Part shown: one piece after another, positions 1 through 8,062 of the stretch
Position numbering within the stretch: the stretch's first letter is position 1
Layout: the number at the start of each line of letters is the position of its first letter
NCBI GenBank assembly: GCA_041484525.1
Contig: JBGPHT010000118.1
Coordinates: 1 to 23,141 of the forward strand
Origin: JBGPHT01 sp041484525
GTDB lineage: Bacteria; Acidobacteriota; Terriglobia; Bryobacterales; Bryobacteraceae
DNA length: 23,141 nt
Reading direction: 5' to 3'
The notes under the pieces: generated by a model
What the model was told of the DNA's origin: nothing
The model's input: the letters and a program-made list of their open reading frames with translations, nothing else
Database searches by the model: none
Made by a program: the position numbers and the translations under genes

Positions 1-130
1 CGGCGATTTCGAGGCCGATTCGGGGGTACCCAAACCCTCAACCGGGCCTCTGGAATGCGTTGTAGCGCCTTCGTGCGCTTCGTCTTTTCAGTGGCTACGC
101 GCCACGCCGAATGAAAGTACTTCTACCACG

Positions 131-155
131 GGCTGCTAGCCATGAGCTAGCAGCC
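131..155. repeat. Perfect 10-bp inverted repeat (hairpin), 5-nt loop
   Basis: Arms GGCTGCTAGC (131-140) and GCTAGCAGCC (146-155) are exactly complementary around the loop CATGA. It lies about 40 bases beyond the stop of the minus-strand DUF2339 gene, so it could end that operon's transcript, but no T-run follows on either strand. The rest of 1-192 holds a small hairpin (GTGGC/GCCAC, 91-105) and the palindrome AAGTACTT (115-122). No gene can be supported in 1-192. A plus-strand open frame at 3-65 ending in TAG might be the tail of a gene outside the window, but is too short to judge. Confidence 0.75.
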
Positions 156-192
156 GGGCGAAAATCCACCGCTGCCGGCGCGAACGAAACGT

Positions 193-2511
193 TCATAGAA
201 ATCGCGAGACGCGGTCGCGGAAGCGCGTATAGATCCAGGAGACGCCGACCAGGATCAGGCCGAGAACCAGGAACGAGATGATGCGCGGCAGAGTCTCGAG
301 ATGGCGCAGATCCCACCCGAATAGCTTGAGCATGCACGCGGCCAGCATGGCCATTCCGGAAAGGCGCAGCAGGCGGTCGCGCAGCGGGAATCCGGCGGCT
401 AGCAGCGCCATGCCTTGGATGCCCCAGGCGACCGTCAGCAGGCTGCCTGATACCTGGAAGTAGAGCAGCATTGCCAGGAGCGTGGACGCGAGCAGCGAGA
501 AGTAGGCGCGCGACCGGCTGCCGACGGGCTCCAGAAACTGGGCGGCGTAAAAACAGGCGATGACTGCGGAGGCCCAGACGACGGGAGCGGGCGAATCCAA
601 ATTCACGCACCAGCAGCGCACGAAGGCGGCGAGCGCCAGGCTATAGCTCAGCGGACGGGCTCGGGCGAGGAGGAGCGCCACCGACAGCACGGCCCATGCG
701 GGCGCGACGGCAAGAGGCGGAAGGATCGCCCAGAGGCCGGCGATGAAGAACACGGTGCCGCATAGGGAGGCGGCGGTACGAACACGCGTGTCGCGCGCGG
801 CCATGGCGTAGCAGATGAGGGCGGCGCAGGCCGGGATCAGGCGCGGGGCGAGCGGGCCCTCGTTGCGCAGATCGAGGAGATTGAAGGCGGTGACGCGCAG
901 TGCGCCAGTGACGGCGACCGCGTAGGCTTGCCAGCGGAACTCGGCGGGCATCCGGCGCAGGCCGAGTTCGAGCAGCGGCAGAGCCAGCGCCATCCAGGCG
1001 AGGCCCAGGTACTCGCCGGGAACTTCGCGCCAGAGCAGCGTGGCGAGCGCGGCAACGGCGACTAGCGAACCGGTGAATTGCAGCACGTCCCGTTCTTCGG
1101 CGGCGAGGCGATCGGCAGGCGACAGGACGGCACACAGTGCGGCGGCGAAAGAGACGGCGGCGGCGACGGCGAGCGCGAGCCATGGGAAGGGCAGGATTAT
1201 CAGAGTGCCTCCCAGGCCGAGACCTGCCAGCGCGTACGCTTGGAGGCGAAAGTCCGGAAGGTGCCGCCACCAGCCGATGGCGAAGGGCACGATGGCCACG
1301 GCGAGCCAGGCAGTTCCCAGGTAGCGGTCGGGAGCGTAATGCGCGGCGACCAGCGCTAACATGCCGGCTCCGGCGTAACCATAGAATGCTTCGGCAGGGC
1401 GCAGGATGCGGTTGGCGTAGAAGAACGCGGCGTCGACTGAGGCTGCGGCGACCCAGTAGGTAGGGGGTTCCGGGCCGCCGGCTGCCACGGTTGCGAGGCT
1501 GTAGATCTGGAGTCCGAACAGGGTCGCGGCGAGGCGGCGAAGATGCGTTGCGTTGAACATCAAACCTGCGAGGAAGAAGAGTTCAGCTTCGACCGAAAGC
1601 GCGAGGAGCAATTGGAGCTGCTCGAGCTTCAGTAGCATGGCAGCGGCTGCCAGCGCGGCGGTGAGCGTGATGGCGGGGCGCCACTCCTGGCCGCGGCGGG
1701 CGCGCAGCAGGGCACTGACGAGGTACAGGGCGGCGGTGACAACGAGGAACTCCCAGATGCGATCGGGGGCGGCGGAATGCCACTTCAGCAGCGAGAGGCT
1801 GAGGAATCCAAGGGCGTTGAGGAGTTGGGCGGGCGGACCGTCGGCGCCGCATTCGAAGAGCAGCCAGTAGACGGTGAAGATCGCCTGCGTCTCCCATAGC
1901 GGCGCGCCGGTATCGCCGCGCAAGGCGCAGGTGGCCCAGGTGGCGATGAGGCTGAAGAGCGTCAGGCGCGACCACTGGAAGCGGCGCGCGATATACAGGA
2001 GCGACGCGGCCAGCGGGACCAGCGCCACCAACGAGAACGGCGTCACATCGGTGATGCCGAGCGTGACGAAGGCGATGACGTAGGCCAGGCCGGTGACGGT
2101 TTGGGACCGGTAGTGTAGCGAGTGCACGATCATGCCGGCGGCCACCGCGAACAACAGGATGGCGCCGAGCCACGGGTTGTAGATGACGCGTGCGGCGTCG
2201 ATGGCTTGCATGGCGTAGACGGTGAAGTAGAGCGCGGCCCATCCGCCGCCGAGCAGTCCGCGCGCGAAAGTGCGGTAAGGGTCGCGTGGTTCGAGCCAGG
2301 CGCCGGCGGCGAGCATGGCGGCGCTGACGGCGAGGCTGACGCCCACACGTCCGGCGGGGGACATGTGCGCGTAGGAGTAGCCGAGAGCCAGCGCCATCCC
2401 GATCACCAGGATGAAGATGCCGGCCTTGTTGATCCAGTTGGCGCCGATGGTGAGCTCCCAGTCGCGGGGCGGCGTCGCGGGCTTGTCGAGACGGTCTTGT
2501 GGCGTTGGCAT
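193..2511 (-). CDS. DUF2339-type polytopic membrane protein
   Basis: A 772-residue protein that is almost entirely hydrophobic helices, more than twenty by eye, after a short polar N-terminus of about 25 residues. The opening (IGANWINKAGIFILVIGMAL, then a helix ending GRVGVSLAVSAAMLAAG, then a Gly-rich GLLGGGWAALYFTVYA stretch) is the pattern I associate with the DUF2339 family of bacterial inner-membrane proteins. No biochemical function is established for the family to my knowledge. The long N-terminal coiled coil seen in some members is absent. The start ATG at 2511 is preceded by GAAAGG about 11 bases upstream. It begins 27 bases after the stop of the upstream acyltransferase gene on the same strand, so the two probably share a transcript. 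A role in envelope or lipid handling is only suggested by that neighbour. Confidence 0.8.
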   Translation of the reverse strand: MPTPQDRLDKPATPPRDWELTIGANWINKAGIFILVIGMALALGYSYAHMSPAGRVGVSLAVSAAMLAAGAWLEPRDPYRTFARGLLGGGWAALYFTVYAMQAIDAARVIYNPWLGAILLFAVAAGMIVHSLHYRSQTVTGLAYVIAFVTLGITDVTPFSLVALVPLAASLLYIARRFQWSRLTLFSLIATWATCALRGDTGAPLWETQAIFTVYWLLFECGADGPPAQLLNALGFLSLSLLKWHSAAPDRIWEFLVVTAALYLVSALLRARRGQEWRPAITLTAALAAAAMLLKLEQLQLLLALSVEAELFFLAGLMFNATHLRRLAATLFGLQIYSLATVAAGGPEPPTYWVAAASVDAAFFYANRILRPAEAFYGYAGAGMLALVAAHYAPDRYLGTAWLAVAIVPFAIGWWRHLPDFRLQAYALAGLGLGGTLIILPFPWLALAVAAAVSFAAALCAVLSPADRLAAEERDVLQFTGSLVAVAALATLLWREVPGEYLGLAWMALALPLLELGLRRMPAEFRWQAYAVAVTGALRVTAFNLLDLRNEGPLAPRLIPACAALICYAMAARDTRVRTAASLCGTVFFIAGLWAILPPLAVAPAWAVLSVALLLARARPLSYSLALAAFVRCWCVNLDSPAPVVWASAVIACFYAAQFLEPVGSRSRAYFSLLASTLLAMLLYFQVSGSLLTVAWGIQGMALLAAGFPLRDRLLRLSGMAMLAACMLKLFGWDLRHLETLPRIISFLVLGLILVGVSWIYTRFRDRVSRFL

Positions 2512-2538
2512 GAGAAGAGACCTTTCGTGGTTAGCCGG

Positions 2539-5500
2539 TCAGGCGCTGACGCCGGCCAGTTGGAGGGCGCGATCCTTGAGACCGCGCAGGTCGAGCTTGC
2601 CGGTGCCGAGCTGCGGCAGCGCGTCGACGGGGTAGAGGTTGTCGCGCTTGGGAATCCAGAGGCGCGGGAGCTCGGTGTCATTCAGCCGCTGCCAGAGTTG
2701 GGCGGGGCTGATTTCGGGAGCGACGTATAGGGCCACCAGGCGCTCGCCGCGCTGCTCGTCGGGGACGGCGGTGACGGCGCACGGGGCGTCGTCCAACAGG
2801 GCGCAGATTGCCTCTTCGACCTTGAGGTGCGGCACCATCTCGCCGGCGATCTTGCTGAAGCGCGAGAGGCGGTCGGTGATGCGGAGGAAACCTTCGTCGT
2901 CGATGAGGGCGATGTCGCCGGTAATGTACCAGCCCTCGTAGAGCGATTCGGCGGTGCGTTCCGGCTGGCGCAGATAGCCGAGCATGCGGTTCGTGCCCTT
3001 GACCAGCAGCAGTCCCTGCTCGTTGGCGGGAAGCGGGACGAAGGTGGCGGGGTCGACGATGCGGGCGGCCACGCCGGGCAGCGGATGGCCGACGGTGCCG
3101 GGCTTGTTGCCGATCTGCGTGTTCTTGCCGGCTTCGAAATCGGGAACGTTGACGGCGACCACGGGCGACATTTCCGTGCAGCCGTAGCCCTCGAGCAAGT
3201 CGAGTCCGAACTTCTCACGGAAGCCGGCGGCGACGGCGGGACGCAATTTTTCGGCGCCCACCAGCACGTAGCGCAGACTGGCGAACTGCTCGGGCGTACA
3301 CTTGCGCGTGTAGGTGGAACAGAAGGTCGGAGTGGATAGGAGGAGGGTGCCGCGGTACTTGCCGGTTAGGTCGCCGATCGCGGCGGCGTCGGTGGGGTTC
3401 GGGTGGTAGACGACGCCGCAGCCGGCGATGAGGGGGAACCAGACGGTGATGGTGAAGCCGAAGGAGTGAAAGAAAGGCAGCACGCCGACGATGCGGTCGC
3501 TGGGGCCGATCCAGTAGAGCTGCGCAACGGCCTCGATATTAGAGAGCAGATTGAAGTGCGAGAGCATGACGCCTTTGGGGACGCCGGTGCTGCCGCTCGA
3601 GAAGATGACGGTGGCGAGTGAATCGGGCGTGTGGCGGCCGCGCGCGATCCACGCGGCGGGAGCCAGGCGGGCGGCGACAAAGGCGCGGAGCTGCGCCCAT
3701 TTCCCGGCGCGCGCCAACAAGTCTTCCACGTAGACCAGCGGGAGGCCACCCAGATCCAGCTTCGCTTTGGCGGCGAATATTTTGGATGTGACCACGGTGC
3801 GGATGCCGCATTGTTCGACGGCGCCCGCCATGGCCTCACGGCCGGCGGTGAAGTTCAGGTTCACCGGAACGCGTCCGGCCAACGTGATGCCGAGATTCAC
3901 CAGCGCGCCCGCCACCGTGGGCGGCAGCACGACGCCGATCATTTCCTCTTCGGCGGCGGTGCGGCGGGCCCATCCGGACAGCATGAGACTGCCCGCGAGC
4001 ACGCGGCCGTAGGTCAACTCGCGGCCGGTGGAATCGGCCATGGCAAACTTGCTCCAGTTGCGGCGGGCGGAGCGGACCAGGCGGCGGTCGAGCCGGTCGG
4101 CGGACGTCTTGCGATGCGCCCACGCTTCGGCGCCGAGCTCCTGCATCGCCTGGCGGATCTCACCGGCGGTGGCGGTGGACGGACGCGGCGCGCCGAACGA
4201 AACCGTGACGGGGTACGGAATACGCTTCGGCCACTTCCAGAAAAAGCGGCCGCGCTGGAAGCTGAAGATGCTGCCCCAGAGCCGGTCGAGGTGGACGGGA
4301 ATCACGGGCACGTCCAGGCCATCGACGATTTTTTCCAGACCGCGTTTGAAGGGCAGCATGTTGCCGGTGCGGCTGATGGCGCCCTCGGCGAAGATGCAGA
4401 CGACGTGTCCGGCTTGCAGCTCGCGGCGCGCGGCGCGGATGGATGCCACTACATCGCGAGGGCCGCCGGTGCCCACCGGGATGGCTTTCGTTTTACGGAA
4501 GAACCAGTTGAGCGCGGGCAGCTCGTAGTAGGGTTTCCACACCATGAAGCGGATGAAGCGCTGCACGCAGGCGCCGATCAGGAAGCCGTCGATGTGGGAC
4601 ATGTGATTGGCGACGAGCAGCGCGGGGCCGCGGAACGGCACGTTTTCCTGGGAGACGATGCGGATGCGGAAGAGGGTGTGGGTCAGCATCCAGAGGACGA
4701 AGCGGATCAGGAAATCGTCGACAACGGTAACGATGTAGACGGTCACCAGCAGGGTGACGAAGCCGAAGAGCAGGATGATCTGCGCGGGGTCCATGTGCAG
4801 GCGATCGTGTAGGCCGGCGGGGACGGCGGTCGCGATCAGCATGCCGATGGTGTTGTAGATATTGTTGGTGGCGATGATGCGGCCCTTCTCGGCGGTTCCG
4901 CTGCGTTGCTGCAGGTACGCGTTGAGGGGCACGAAAAAGATGCCGGCGGCCACGCCCAGCAATACGAGGACGACGGCGCATCCGGCGTAGGAATGGCGCG
5001 CGAAATAGAGCGCGATGCTGAAGACGCCGATGAAGGTGGAGCCGAGCGGGACCAGTCCGATCTCCACTTTGTCGCCGGAGAGGCGGCCGGCCAGCAGGCT
5101 GCCGGCGCCGATGCCCAGCGAGAGAAACGTCACCAGCAGGCCGGTCTGGGTTTCCGTCAGGTTCAGGATCTCGCTGCCGAACAGCACCAGGCACAGGTTC
5201 AACATCATCCCCAGAAACCAGAAATAGGAGATGGCGAGGACGGCCAGCCACATGGGGCGATCGCGCAGCAGGTGCCTGGTTCCTTCGGCGACTTCGGAAA
5301 ACGGATTGAAGCGAAGCGGCTGTTGCTGCGCGGCGGCGGGGACGCGCGCGATGCGGAAGCTGGTGAGCGTCCCGATGACGGCGAGCGAGAGCAGCACGGC
5401 GCCGGTCTTCCACGCTTCAGCCTTCCACATACCGAAGAGTGCGGGGCCCAGGGAGGTGCCGAGGACGATCGCCACCAGCGTCGTCATTTCGAGAAGGGCG

Positions 5501-5937
5501 TTGGCGCGCGAGAGATCGCGGTCGGGGACCATCTCGGGGACGATGCTGTATTTCGCGGGGCTGAAAAAAGTGGCGTGCAGGGCCATCAGAAACAGCACGC
5601 AGAACATGAGCGGGATGCTGGTGGAGAAGAAGGCGAGGGTCGCCAGCGCCATGGCGAAGATTTCGAAGATCTTCACCGAGATGAGGACGGTGCGCTTGGA
5701 GACAGTGTCGGCGAGGTGGCCGGCATAGCCCGTGAAGAGGAGCGAGGGCAGGATGAAAATGGCGCCGGCGAGCGTGAGGTAGGTGCCGCTCTGGCTGGAA
5801 TCGTGGAGGATGTGGACGGCGCGCAGCGTCACGATCATGCGGAAGGCGTTGTCGTTGAACGCGCCGAGAAGCTGCGTCCAGAGGAACGCCTGGAAACTAC
5901 CGTTCTTCAGCAGGTGCTTGAATCCGCTGTGAGCCAT
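2539..5937 (-). CDS. aas: LplT-Aas fusion: lysophospholipid transporter / acyltransferase / acyl-ACP synthetase
   Basis: A 1132-residue three-domain protein. Residues about 1-420 form an MFS-type transporter like E. coli LplT. Residues about 430-620 are a PlsC-type acyltransferase with the HX4D motif in NHMSHID (about residue 446) and an EGAISRTG block (about 517). Residues about 640-1132 are an AMP-binding synthetase with the P-loop FSSGSTGVPKG (about 779), YGCTEMSP, GWYITGDIA, KIAGEMV (about 1030) and the terminal GTGKLD lysine (about 1112). In E. coli, LplT flips lysophospholipids inward and the separate protein Aas re-acylates them; here all steps are on one chain, an arrangement seen in many bacteria. 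All visible catalytic motifs are intact. A strong AAGGAG lies 11 bases before ATG 5937. The DUF2339 gene follows 27 bases downstream. The 5' leader contains an inverted repeat that pairs with the ribosome binding site (5949-5999). Confidence 0.92.
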   Translation of the reverse strand: MAHSGFKHLLKNGSFQAFLWTQLLGAFNDNAFRMIVTLRAVHILHDSSQSGTYLTLAGAIFILPSLLFTGYAGHLADTVSKRTVLISVKIFEIFAMALATLAFFSTSIPLMFCVLFLMALHATFFSPAKYSIVPEMVPDRDLSRANALLEMTTLVAIVLGTSLGPALFGMWKAEAWKTGAVLLSLAVIGTLTSFRIARVPAAAQQQPLRFNPFSEVAEGTRHLLRDRPMWLAVLAISYFWFLGMMLNLCLVLFGSEILNLTETQTGLLVTFLSLGIGAGSLLAGRLSGDKVEIGLVPLGSTFIGVFSIALYFARHSYAGCAVVLVLLGVAAGIFFVPLNAYLQQRSGTAEKGRIIATNNIYNTIGMLIATAVPAGLHDRLHMDPAQIILLFGFVTLLVTVYIVTVVDDFLIRFVLWMLTHTLFRIRIVSQENVPFRGPALLVANHMSHIDGFLIGACVQRFIRFMVWKPYYELPALNWFFRKTKAIPVGTGGPRDVVASIRAARRELQAGHVVCIFAEGAISRTGNMLPFKRGLEKIVDGLDVPVIPVHLDRLWGSIFSFQRGRFFWKWPKRIPYPVTVSFGAPRPSTATAGEIRQAMQELGAEAWAHRKTSADRLDRRLVRSARRNWSKFAMADSTGRELTYGRVLAGSLMLSGWARRTAAEEEMIGVVLPPTVAGALVNLGITLAGRVPVNLNFTAGREAMAGAVEQCGIRTVVTSKIFAAKAKLDLGGLPLVYVEDLLARAGKWAQLRAFVAARLAPAAWIARGRHTPDSLATVIFSSGSTGVPKGVMLSHFNLLSNIEAVAQLYWIGPSDRIVGVLPFFHSFGFTITVWFPLIAGCGVVYHPNPTDAAAIGDLTGKYRGTLLLSTPTFCSTYTRKCTPEQFASLRYVLVGAEKLRPAVAAGFREKFGLDLLEGYGCTEMSPVVAVNVPDFEAGKNTQIGNKPGTVGHPLPGVAARIVDPATFVPLPANEQGLLLVKGTNRMLGYLRQPERTAESLYEGWYITGDIALIDDEGFLRITDRLSRFSKIAGEMVPHLKVEEAICALLDDAPCAVTAVPDEQRGERLVALYVAPEISPAQLWQRLNDTELPRLWIPKRDNLYPVDALPQLGTGKLDLRGLKDRALQLAGVSA

Positions 5938-5948
5938 CGGGTGAGAGA

Positions 5949-5999
5949 CTCCTTTTTCACGACGGGAAGAAGTGCAAGGGGCGTGCCGTGGAAAAGGAG
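5949..5999 (-). promoter_or_regulatory. Inverted repeat masking the aas ribosome binding site
   Basis: On the minus strand the segment 5999-5987 reads CTCCTTTTCCACG and the segment 5961-5949 reads CGTGAAAAAGGAG. Twelve of 13 positions pair (one C-A mismatch) around a loop of about 25 nt. The downstream arm contains the AAGGAG Shine-Dalgarno sequence of the LplT-Aas gene, and the upstream arm is a perfect anti-Shine-Dalgarno. If transcription starts upstream of 5999 the leader could fold so as to hide the ribosome binding site, giving translational control. The pairing is seen directly; regulation is inference. Confidence 0.5.
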
Positions 6000-6043
6000 C
6001 GCTGAATCAATAGTTTACGGGAATGGTGGGAGTGATCTGCTGG

Positions 6044-6075
6044 ACATTATGTGTATGGTAAATGACATTTTATGT
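6044..6075. promoter_or_regulatory. Tandem ACAT/ATGT palindromes in the aas-kinase divergent region
   Basis: Two short palindromes, ACATTATGT (6044-6052) and ACATTTTATGT (6065-6075), have centres 22 bp apart, about two helical turns, and both are preceded by G (GACATT repeated directly). On the minus strand the first contains CATAAT, a five-of-six match to a -10 hexamer facing the aas gene, though no good -35 is visible. The pair is the most AT-rich part of the 5938-6146 divergent region and is a reasonable operator or core-promoter candidate. The binding protein is unknown; the adjacent response regulator is one possibility. Confidence 0.35.
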
Positions 6076-6146
6076 ACAACCCAACCGCTCTCTTACGGTC
6101 GGGACTCTGTTTCGGAGTGCCGGGGCTTATCCTTAGTAGAGACATT

Positions 6147-7415
6147 ATGGAGTCGAAGACACGGCTGCTGTTGATGTATGCCTTGGGCGGCCTGCTGGCG
6201 CTGACGGCCATTACGGGCGTGGCGGCGCTGCTGGTGTTCGAGCGGATTCGCATCGGCGATGCCGAAATGCGGGACCGGTACGCGGAGAGCGCCGGGTGTC
6301 TCGACCACATCCGCGCCGGCATCTATCTTTCGGAAACGCTGGCACAGGATTATTTCATGCAGCCGAAGGCGCCCGACGCCTCGACACTCCTCGAGAAGCT
6401 TCGGGAGTGGGAGGCCGGGACCAAGATGTACCTGGACCGGTACGAGGCTTCGATTCCGGCGGGCGATCAGTACGCGGTGAAGTTGCGGTTCGAGGTATTC
6501 GCGTATTGGAAACTGATCGACTTGATGGCGGATGCGGTCCGGGAACATGGCTCCCCAGGATTGGATGTGACCTTTCAGGACGAGCTGACACAGCGCCGCG
6601 AGTCGATGCTCAAGATCGCGGCGGATACGGCATCGGCTCTCGACCGCGAATGGAAGCGCGGCGAAACGGAATTAAAGGGGCTGTACCACAAGTTTCGCAT
6701 CGCGCTGTACATCGAGCTGGCACTGGTGCTGGGGCTCGGCTCGGTGCTTTCGGTGTTGGCGCTGCGCCGGATGGTGCGCCTGGAACGCGAGACGCGGGCG
6801 CTATCGGCGCAGGTAGTGGGCGCGCAGGAGCAGGAGCGGCGGGCGATCGCGCGCGAGTTGCACGACGACATCGGGCAGGCGCTTTCGGGGTTGCTGCTCG
6901 AGATCGGGCGCGCGGCATCTGCGGCCGAATCGGAGGCGACGCGCGGGCGGCTGCACTCGATCGCGGGCTCGGTGGAGAGCGCGGTGGAGGCGGTGCGGAG
7001 GATGGCGCTGTCGCTGCGTCCCTCCATGCTCGACGATCTGGGTTTGGTTCCGGCGCTCGAATGGCAGGCGCGAGAAGTGGGGCACCGCACCGGCTTGAAT
7101 GTGCAGGTTCAGGCCGAGGAGAGCGCGGGCGAACTGCCGGACGCGTATCGTACATGCATCTATCGCGTGGTGCAGGAAGCGCTGCAGAACTGTGCCCGGC
7201 ACGCGGGGGCAAGCCGCGTGCAGGTGGCGCTCGAAAAGGCGGCGAAGTCGGTTTCGGTGCATGTGGAGGATGACGGTAAAGGTTTCGCGGTGAGCCGCAC
7301 GCGAGGGCTGGGGCTGCTGGGCATGGAAGAGCGCGTGGCGCAGTTGGGCGGACGGTTGCGGGTACAATCGGAGCCGGGCCGCGGCACCATCGTAAGCGCG
7401 GAATTGCCCATATGA
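6147..7415 (+). CDS. Sensor histidine kinase, NarL/DegS type (HisKA_3)
   Basis: From ATG 6147 the protein is 422 residues. One helix lies at about residues 7-32. An extracytoplasmic segment of roughly 150 residues follows that is rich in charged amphipathic helix and probably forms a helical-bundle sensor. A second helix (about 190-212) leads into a HisKA_3 dimerisation domain with the phospho-acceptor in RELHDDIGQ (His239). The ATPase domain shows the N-box QEALQNCARH (Asn348), DDGKGF, and GLGLLGMEERV. The frame stays open upstream to an ATG at 6072, but that start has no ribosome binding site, and the 25 extra residues would sit before a well-formed membrane helix, so 6147 (with a weak AGAGA upstream) is preferred. 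It overlaps the response regulator by four bases (ATGA), so the two form one unit. The signal sensed cannot be read from the sequence. Confidence 0.9.
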   Translation: MESKTRLLLMYALGGLLALTAITGVAALLVFERIRIGDAEMRDRYAESAGCLDHIRAGIYLSETLAQDYFMQPKAPDASTLLEKLREWEAGTKMYLDRYEASIPAGDQYAVKLRFEVFAYWKLIDLMADAVREHGSPGLDVTFQDELTQRRESMLKIAADTASALDREWKRGETELKGLYHKFRIALYIELALVLGLGSVLSVLALRRMVRLERETRALSAQVVGAQEQERRAIARELHDDIGQALSGLLLEIGRAASAAESEATRGRLHSIAGSVESAVEAVRRMALSLRPSMLDDLGLVPALEWQAREVGHRTGLNVQVQAEESAGELPDAYRTCIYRVVQEALQNCARHAGASRVQVALEKAAKSVSVHVEDDGKGFAVSRTRGLGLLGMEERVAQLGGRLRVQSEPGRGTIVSAELPI

Positions 7416-8062
7416 ACGAAATACGCGTCCTGCTGGCGGACGACCACACCATTGTGCGCAGCGGGCTGCGGTTGCTGCTCGAGCGCGAGAAAGATCTCAT
7501 AGTGGTGGGCGAAGCCACCGACGGCCGCGAGGCGGTGGATTGGATGGAGCGCGCCGGCGCCGACGTGGCGGTGATGGACGTCGCCATGCCGGGCCTCAAC
7601 GGCATCGAGGCGACGGCGCAGATCACACGCAAGTTCCCGGAAGTTGCCATCGTGATGCTGAGCATGCACAGCGACGAGAGCTACGTCCTGCGGTGTTTGC
7701 GGGCGGGCGCGCGCGGCTACGTGCTCAAGGAGGCGGCGGAGAGCGAGCTGATCGAGGCGATCCGCGCGGTGCGCGCGGGGAAGGCATTCTTCAGTCCGAA
7801 GGTGCGGCGGCTGCTGCAGCAGGAACATGTCGAGCGTATTCGCCGGGAGGGTGGCGTCGACAGCTACGACCTGCTTACGGAGCGCGAGCGCGAGATCCTG
7901 CAGCTCATCGGCGAAGGCAACAGCAACAAGGACATTGCGAACCGGCTGCACTTGAGCGTGTTTACGGTGGAGACGCACCGCAAGCGCGTTCTGGAAAAGC
8001 TGAACCTGCACGGAACAGCGGATGTGATTCTCTACGCGGTGCGGAAGGGAATCATTCGTTAG
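7412..8062 (+). CDS. NarL/FixJ-family response regulator
   Basis: 216 residues. The receiver domain (about 1-120) has the acidic pair Asp10-Asp11, phospho-acceptor Asp56 in VMDVAMPG, and Lys106 in GYVLKEA. The C-terminal LuxR-type helix-turn-helix (about 149-213) shows LTEREREILQLIGEGNSNKD and VETHRKRVLEKL. Phosphorylated by the upstream kinase, it should bind DNA and control transcription. It starts inside the kinase stop codon (ATGA), implying translational coupling. Its TAG stop at 8060-8062 directly abuts the stop codon of the convergent epimerase gene, leaving no space for a terminator between them. Target genes are unknown; the divergent aas operon and self-regulation are the local candidates. 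Confidence 0.93.
   Translation: MNEIRVLLADDHTIVRSGLRLLLEREKDLIVVGEATDGREAVDWMERAGADVAVMDVAMPGLNGIEATAQITRKFPEVAIVMLSMHSDESYVLRCLRAGARGYVLKEAAESELIEAIRAVRAGKAFFSPKVRRLLQQEHVERIRREGGVDSYDLLTEREREILQLIGEGNSNKDIANRLHLSVFTVETHRKRVLEKLNLHGTADVILYAVRKGIIR

Noticed and set aside
3..65. Possible C-terminal end of a plus-strand gene at the left edge
   Set aside because: Only about 20 codons are visible and the last five coincide with a motif repeated at the other edge, so coding and repeat origin cannot be separated.
3631..4812. 393-codon plus-strand open frame antisense to the LplT-Aas gene
   Set aside because: Composition is His/Gly/Ala/Asp-rich without a fold pattern, and the opposite strand encodes an intact, recognisable enzyme. 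It is a shadow of high-GC codon usage.
4906..6174. 422-codon plus-strand open frame antisense to the MFS domain and running into the divergent region
   Set aside because: Gln/Glu/Gly-rich low-complexity translation with no recognisable domain; antisense to the well-supported LplT domain.
6610..7665. 351-codon minus-strand open frame antisense to the kinase and response regulator
   Set aside because: Pro/Ala/Arg/Ser-rich translation without domains; the plus strand carries clear HisKA_3 and receiver motifs.
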